Assembly (NCBI GenBank): GCA_004134985.1
Contig: REGQ01000065.1
Location: 62,001 to 126,000 of the forward strand
Origin: Paenibacillaceae bacterium
Lineage (GTDB): Bacteria; Bacillota; Bacilli; Paenibacillales; Paenibacillaceae
DNA length: 64,000 nt
Direction: 5' to 3'
The notes under the pieces were generated by a model. The model made no database searches and was not told the origin of the DNA. It was given only the letters and a program-made list of their open reading frames with translations. This document shows, in pieces, positions 59,558 to 64,000 of the stretch (within the stretch, counting starts at the first letter, position 1; each line of letters starts with the position of its first letter). Made by a program: the position numbers and the translations under genes.

Positions 59558-61348
59558 CTATAAATCAATATCAATAAGCTGATGCACTTTCTCCGGGTAG
59601 TTCGTTATAATGCCGTCAATATTGTACTTGAGCACCTCTCGCAAATTCCGCTCAATATTAACGGTCCATACCCATACCTCGCGCCCATTCAGGTGGGCCT
59701 CGTCAATCAGCTTTTTGGATAGCATGGTCTGCTCGATTGTATAAAAATCGACATCGAGCGTAGACAAATCTCCGGCCGCAAAATAAAGAATTTGACCGAT
59801 TTTAATTTCGTCATTCAACGATCTGACCACGCGCAGCACCGGATTGTCAAACGATTGAATATAGCTTACATCCGCCATATCATATGCCTCAATCAACTCA
59901 ACCACTTTGCGGGCAAGCTCTTCTCCGTCACCATAGGGCTTGATTTCAATCAGCAGCTTCACCCTGTCCTTCGCTTCCTCCATCACTTGAGCGAGTGTCG
60001 GAATCCGTTCTCCTACAAACTCGTCCGAATACAGGTACCCGATATCCAATTGGGCAATTTCTGCATAATTCATATCACTCACCCGTTTTGACACCCCTGC
60101 CACCCGAGTCAGCATATAATCATGATTGAGAACAACGACGCCATCCTTTGTCAGTTGGACGTCTATTTCGACCGCATCCACATTCTTTTCAATTGCAGAT
60201 CGAACTGCGCTAAGCGAGTTTTCCGGCGCCTGCAGTTTATCTCCCCGGTGTGCCGCAATCATTACATGCCACTTGGCATAGATTAAATTGTCATTCACTG
60301 CATAACTAATTAAAAAAGCGCCCAGGAAATAAATAATAATACTTGATACTATCAGCGTGTAGCGTTTGCCTCTTCTCCGAAAAATCCATGTAAGCCGCTT
60401 CTCAAGCTTGCTGAGCCAGCCAATTCGATAAACGTACAGCCGGTCTGCCGATTCCCTTCCCTGAATGCGATTGAAGCGATAGTACAGCCGTGTCAAAAAG
60501 GTCAAATTAAGCGGTGCCAGCAGCAGTGCAAACAGGTAGGTCAGAAAGCCCGAGAGCGTTAACGAATAATTTTTGGTGAAATAATTTAATAGATCCAGAT
60601 CAAGCCAAGCAGGCAAAAAAGTCAAAGGCGACAAGACGATAAAACCCGCAAACACAATAAGCGCATTCAGCAAAAACAAGTAGAGCAAAATGGTAATCCG
60701 TTTGTTTTTGGTCAGGGTAAGACTGCTCCGAATGGCAGCTCTTGTTGTCTGGCCTTCGATCACAATGTAATGCAGCACGAACACCCAGCGGAGAATCAGG
60801 TAGACGAGTACCAGAAAGGCAGCGCCATAGGCGGCCAGCATTAAATTGGATGTATCATGAAGCTGACTATTGAAAAAAATCGGCACATTAAAATAGGAAA
60901 GCAATGAGGATGATAGCGGCGACTCAATAAAAGGAATTAAAAATAGCAGAAAAATCATCAATTGCAGCATGCCGAATCCGAAAATTATGGGTGTTCTGCG
61001 CAGTGTTGTAATCAGTGCATCGGAAATGAGCACATCCTTGCCAAAATATTTCTTTTGCGAGATGATAATAAGAACACCAAACTCAATAAACAGCACCAAA
61101 ACGGCAATTAGCGAGATGCCAAGCAACCCGGCAATCCCTTTGTAGCTCAGTACAATTTTGTAAACGTCGCCGTTTAGCAGCGAACCTGTACCGAAAGCAT
61201 GAACAACCCGGTTGAAAATGTATGAATTTATCGGAACGAAAATAAAACTTGTTGCCAGCATAAATATATATTCGAAGATTAATTGTTTTTTGTAGGTTCG
61301 CCGAAAATCAAGCAAGCTTTGTTTGAACAAACGCATCATGTCCATCAT
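59558..61348 (-). CDS. Glycerophosphodiester phosphodiesterase with N-terminal membrane domain
   Basis: A 596-residue protein. The first ~350 residues hold about eight membrane segments (GDPD membrane domain). The last ~240 form a TIM-barrel GDPD domain: AAHRGDKLQAPENS and VEIDVQLTKDG supply the catalytic His and metal-binding Glu/Asp, and LLIEIKPYGDG and the final GIITNYPEKV are standard. It hydrolyses glycerophosphodiesters, possibly from phospholipids or teichoic acids outside or at the membrane. Single-gene unit. Confidence 0.92.
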   Translation of the reverse strand: MMDMMRLFKQSLLDFRRTYKKQLIFEYIFMLATSFIFVPINSYIFNRVVHAFGTGSLLNGDVYKIVLSYKGIAGLLGISLIAVLVLFIEFGVLIIISQKKYFGKDVLISDALITTLRRTPIIFGFGMLQLMIFLLFLIPFIESPLSSSLLSYFNVPIFFNSQLHDTSNLMLAAYGAAFLVLVYLILRWVFVLHYIVIEGQTTRAAIRSSLTLTKNKRITILLYLFLLNALIVFAGFIVLSPLTFLPAWLDLDLLNYFTKNYSLTLSGFLTYLFALLLAPLNLTFLTRLYYRFNRIQGRESADRLYVYRIGWLSKLEKRLTWIFRRRGKRYTLIVSSIIIYFLGAFLISYAVNDNLIYAKWHVMIAAHRGDKLQAPENSLSAVRSAIEKNVDAVEIDVQLTKDGVVVLNHDYMLTRVAGVSKRVSDMNYAEIAQLDIGYLYSDEFVGERIPTLAQVMEEAKDRVKLLIEIKPYGDGEELARKVVELIEAYDMADVSYIQSFDNPVLRVVRSLNDEIKIGQILYFAAGDLSTLDVDFYTIEQTMLSKKLIDEAHLNGREVWVWTVNIERNLREVLKYNIDGIITNYPEKVHQLIDIDL

Positions 61349-61557
61349 CCTGTTCCTATGCAGTCGTCATTATCAGTATAGCATGCAAGGCTGTCCGAGG
61401 GTAGAAACGATAGCTTCTCCATTGCCAAACAGGTGCTGGAGGCGGCAATCGCAAATTCGAGCACCGTGCCTTCAACACTGCCGTTGGAACGAACGCCTTG
61501 TTAATTTCGTACAACATCATACCTTGCATAAAAAGTGAAAGAATGGAGGTTCTATCC

Positions 61558-61986
61558 ATGTCCGACTTTAGTTCTTTTGACGGTTCCCCATTTGGCGGCT
61601 CTTCTTTTGGCAACACGTTTAACTTTATGTTCACCGCCGTCCCGATTTTTATTGGCATTGTGTTCGTTATCGTCATCGTGGGGATATTGTTCAGGGGGTC
61701 ACGCTATGTGAAAAATGCCAGCACTCCGAAAATATCACATTATGCCCGCATTGTTGCCAAGCGGATGGATGTCCGTCACCATCACAACCATCACGGCAGC
61801 GATCATATGATCAATTCCTCGCGCACACATTATTACATTACGCTGGAATTCGATAACGGTGAGCGCAAGGAATATTTGGATGTGAAGCAACTGTACGGTG
61901 TCGTTGTGGAAGGCGATGCGGGTTATGCGTCAGTTCAGGGCGACTGGATTATTGCTTTTGAACGCGACATGGGCTTCCAACGCTGA
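61558..61986 (+). CDS. DUF2500 family membrane protein
   Basis: A 142-residue protein; ATG 61558 has TGGAGG ~9 bases upstream. A Gly/Ser/Phe-rich N-terminus (about 22 residues) precedes a membrane segment (~residues 23-45). The C-terminal domain is a small beta-barrel typical of DUF2500 (ARIVAKR, YYITLEFDNGERKEY, GDWIIAFER). A His-rich stretch (HHHNHHG) lies in the first loop. The function is unknown. Confidence 0.82.
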   Translation: MSDFSSFDGSPFGGSSFGNTFNFMFTAVPIFIGIVFVIVIVGILFRGSRYVKNASTPKISHYARIVAKRMDVRHHHNHHGSDHMINSSRTHYYITLEFDNGERKEYLDVKQLYGVVVEGDAGYASVQGDWIIAFERDMGFQR

Positions 61987-62129
61987 TTTTATTTGCAGAG
62001 CCCATTGCATGCATCTCATCTCGTGATGATTTCTGCTCTTCATGGCATTATTTTCACCATTATGAGCCAATATATAGACAAAAGCAGCGCTTTCTTATAT
62101 TTTTATAGAAAACGAAGGAGGGAAGAGCC

Positions 62130-63497
62130 ATGACCTATGCCGCTTATTTTAATGAGCGCAGAGACAACCAATTAAACGAACTGCAGGAATGGCTTTCCAT
62201 TCCCAGCATCTCCGCGCTGTCTGAGCACAAGCCGGATATGGTACGTGCCGCGAACTGGCTGGCCGACACCTTGACCCGCGCCGGTCTGGAGCATGTTGAA
62301 GTTCACACGACAGCAGGCCACCCGATCGTATATGCCGATTATTTGCACGCGCCTGGCAAGCCAACGATTCTCGTATATGGACATTATGATGTTCAGCCCG
62401 TCGATCCGCTCAATCTTTGGAGCACGCCTCCCTTCGAGCCGACGATCCGCGAAGGCAAGCTGTACGCACGCGGGGCTACGGATGACAAAGGGCAATTATT
62501 TCTGCACATCAAAGCCGTTGAGGCTTTGCTCCAACAGGAGCATACGCTTCCGGTCAATATTAAATTTTGCATTGAAGGTGAAGAAGAGGTATCCAGTCCG
62601 AACCTTCCTGCCTTTCTTGATGCCAATCGAGAGAAGCTCGCTGCCGATGCGGTCGTCATCTCCGACTCCTCCCTGCTAGAAGAAGGCAAACCTTCTATCT
62701 GCACAGGTTTGCGCGGATTGTGCTCGCTGGAAGTAGCCGTACATACTGCCAACACCGATCTTCACTCCGGGTTGTTCGGAGGCGGCGTTCCCAATGCGCT
62801 GCATGCGCTCGTGTCGCTGCTGGCCACACTGCATGATGAACAAGGACGCATAACGGTAGAAGGATTCTACGACGGTGTACCTGCATTATCCGCCATGATC
62901 CGCGAAGAGCTTGCCAAACAAAATCCGGATGAGGAGCGGCTACGCGATAGTCTCGGACTTGAATCACTCTATGGCGAACAGGGGTATTCGTTCGCTGAAC
63001 GGACAGGGGCGCGTCCGACACTGGAACTCAATGGCGTCTATGGCGGTTTTCAGGGGGAAGGCACCAAGACGGTTATCCCGAAAGAGGCGCATGCCAAAAT
63101 AACATGCCGCCTCGTAGGACAACAGCAGCCCCAGCAAGTATTGGATGCAATTATCCGCCATCTGGAGAGCCGTATCCAAGCTGGCGCAACGCTCAAGATT
63201 ACACCCGGAGAGAAAGCGCCGGCCTTCGATGCCGATCCATCCAATCCGTTTCTGCAGCTAGCGGCGGACGCTTATGAGCAGGTATACGGAGCGCGCGCGA
63301 TCTTTACGAAGGATGGCGGCTCCATCCCAATTGTCGAAGCGTTCTCCCGCATTCTTGCAGCTCCTGTCGTCCTGATGGGTTTTGGACTTCCAGATGAAAA
63401 TCTGCACGCTCCGAATGAGCATTTCAATCTGCAAAATTTTGATAAAGGGCTGTTGACCATTGTCGAGTTTCTAAAACGGGCAGCGGAAACCTCCTAA
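62130..63497 (+). CDS. M20 family dipeptidase
   Basis: A 455-residue metallopeptidase starting at ATG 62130 after GAAGGAGGGA. Two-zinc site residues are visible: H85 and D87 in GHYDVQP, D118 in GATDDKG, E151-E152 in EGEEEVSS and a C-terminal His in ENLHAPNEHF. An inserted dimerisation lid domain occupies residues ~210-365 (HSGLFGGGVPNAL). The length and the HYDVQP form match the dipeptidase/CNDP-like M20 subgroup. It likely releases amino acids from dipeptides in the cytoplasm. Single-gene unit. Confidence 0.92.
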   Translation: MTYAAYFNERRDNQLNELQEWLSIPSISALSEHKPDMVRAANWLADTLTRAGLEHVEVHTTAGHPIVYADYLHAPGKPTILVYGHYDVQPVDPLNLWSTPPFEPTIREGKLYARGATDDKGQLFLHIKAVEALLQQEHTLPVNIKFCIEGEEEVSSPNLPAFLDANREKLAADAVVISDSSLLEEGKPSICTGLRGLCSLEVAVHTANTDLHSGLFGGGVPNALHALVSLLATLHDEQGRITVEGFYDGVPALSAMIREELAKQNPDEERLRDSLGLESLYGEQGYSFAERTGARPTLELNGVYGGFQGEGTKTVIPKEAHAKITCRLVGQQQPQQVLDAIIRHLESRIQAGATLKITPGEKAPAFDADPSNPFLQLAADAYEQVYGARAIFTKDGGSIPIVEAFSRILAAPVVLMGFGLPDENLHAPNEHFNLQNFDKGLLTIVEFLKRAAETS

Positions 63498-63517
63498 CTT
63501 CTGATGCATTTTGAGGA

Positions 63518-63546
63518 TTGAACCCGAATGGAATTCAGGTTATAAT
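63518..63546 (+). promoter_or_regulatory. Sigma-A promoter of the small Fur-controlled gene
   Basis: TTGAAC (63518-63523), exactly 17 bases, then a perfect TATAAT (63541-63546). The start point would fall inside the Fur box. Confidence 0.8.
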
Positions 63547-63548
63547 TG

Positions 63549-63563
63549 TGATAACAATTATCA
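63549..63563. promoter_or_regulatory. Fur box
   Basis: TGATAACAATTATCA matches 13 of 14 fixed bases of the 7-1-7 Fur consensus TGATAAT-N-ATTATCA. It begins 2 bases after the -10 element, where bound Fur would block RNA polymerase. Confidence 0.82.
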
Positions 63564-63591
63564 TTTCCATTTGAATGGAGGAGTTCTCTCT

Positions 63592-63831
63592 GTGAGCCTT
63601 CTATTTCCAATAATTACGGTTTCCCTCATTGCAATCGGCGCCTTTTGCCTGTTCATTGCGCTCGATAATCAGCGGAAGATGGCCCAGCAATTCGCCAGCA
63701 GGAGACGCAATACATTCGGTCAGCCGCTTGCAGGAAGTGCGGGCGAAGCCGTGTTCCCGCTTGCGGGCACCGCCTCGCCGCGGATGGACCCGGCCAGTAC
63801 GGCGCTTCGACATGACAGCGACGGCCGCTAA
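63592..63831 (+). CDS. Small membrane protein under probable Fur control
   Basis: A 79-residue protein; GTG 63592 follows GGAGGAG by 8 bases, and the longer frame from 63511 runs through the promoter so is rejected. One hydrophobic segment (residues ~4-24, LFPIITVSLIAIGAFCLFIAL) is followed by a basic then disordered tail. I do not recognise the family. A strong promoter overlapped by a Fur box means it is probably induced in iron starvation. A terminator-like hairpin follows at 63897. Confidence 0.65.
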   Translation: MSLLFPIITVSLIAIGAFCLFIALDNQRKMAQQFASRRRNTFGQPLAGSAGEAVFPLAGTASPRMDPASTALRHDSDGR

Positions 63832-63894
63832 GGCTGCTGGTTAATGTTGCCGATTTACACTAGATGACTGCTAATGCCAACAACTTGCTGACGT

Positions 63895-63938
63895 TAAACA
63901 CCCCCTCGCCGGTTTCGGCGAGGGGGTGCGTTGTTAAT
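63895..63938 (+). terminator. Strong hairpin after the small Fur-controlled gene
   Basis: CACCCCCTCGCC and GGCGAGGGGGTG form a 12-bp stem with a short loop GGTTTC, followed by CGTTGTT. The T-run is imperfect. Confidence 0.7.
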
Positions 63939-64000
63939 CGAGCGCATGCTGCTGGCCGGTTGACATCCTGTCGGCTGGCTGCCGGAGCAGCCGCAGTCCG

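Overview
The window looks like a chromosomal segment of an endospore-forming, low-to-mid-GC Firmicute, most probably Paenibacillaceae (Paenibacillus or a near relative). The evidence is a gerA-type germinant receptor operon, a SpoIIM-family protein, strong AAGGAGG-like ribosome binding sites, an LplA/LplB/LplC-type polysaccharide ABC importer with a YesM-type kinase and a GH105 hydrolase, a class Ib NrdIEF reductase, a YwaC-type alarmone synthetase, and many AraC regulators paired with divergent enzymes. No rRNA, tRNA, CRISPR array, prophage or plasmid origin was seen. The only full insertion sequence is an IS50-like (IS4 family) element.

Layout. 1-5652: envelope cluster DUF4129 (partial) - DUF4350 - MoxR ATPase - DUF58, facing a SpoIIM-type membrane protein and a divergent RDD protein. 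5653-8865: about 3.2 kb of non-coding repeats carrying the IS element. 8929-12702: gerB-gerA-gerC operon. 12773-15726: FAD oxidoreductase with a divergent AraC regulator. 15749-17813: YkuK (RNase H-like) and RtcB (RNA ligase), one transcription unit. 18422-19903: chemoreceptor. 20596-22142: mqnB-mqnD of the futalosine menaquinone route. 22480-24527: MarR repressor and DHA2 multidrug exporter. 25300-28729: nrdI-nrdE-nrdF under a paired NrdR-box promoter. 29144-34870 (minus): a four-gene type III polyketide operon (PKS, methyltransferase, flavoprotein, MMPL transporter), divergent from a small alarmone synthetase. 36627-37205: beta-carbonic anhydrase. 37384-46350 (minus): carbohydrate uptake and degradation genes in at least two transcription units. 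46501-49834: trans-sulfuration PLP enzyme, AraC regulator and divergent PhyH-type dioxygenase. 50827-58126: ABC exporter, HtpX, and a SNF2 helicase with its partner protein. 58160-63831: PDZ-less HtrA-type protease, DUF3817, membrane GDPD, DUF2500, M20 dipeptidase, and a small Fur-controlled membrane protein.

The most distinctive material is non-standard DNA. (1) A 60-bp in-frame minisatellite encodes about 5.5 copies of a 20-residue Gly-rich repeat inside the flavoprotein of the polyketide operon. (2) A roughly 300-bp dispersed intergenic element with three TTGTTGTA/TACAACAA hairpins is present in two opposite-facing copies, one carrying an 83-bp palindromic insertion absent from the other, plus a third fragment. 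(3) A second dispersed family built of two forward and two reverse TCCGCTATTT-type arms is also present. (4) Several tandem arrays (23, 38, 43, 50 and about 126 bp) fill the larger gene-free gaps. (5) A nearly ideal promoter/Fur box sits in front of a 79-residue membrane protein. Functions are read from motifs, lengths and context only; no database search was run.
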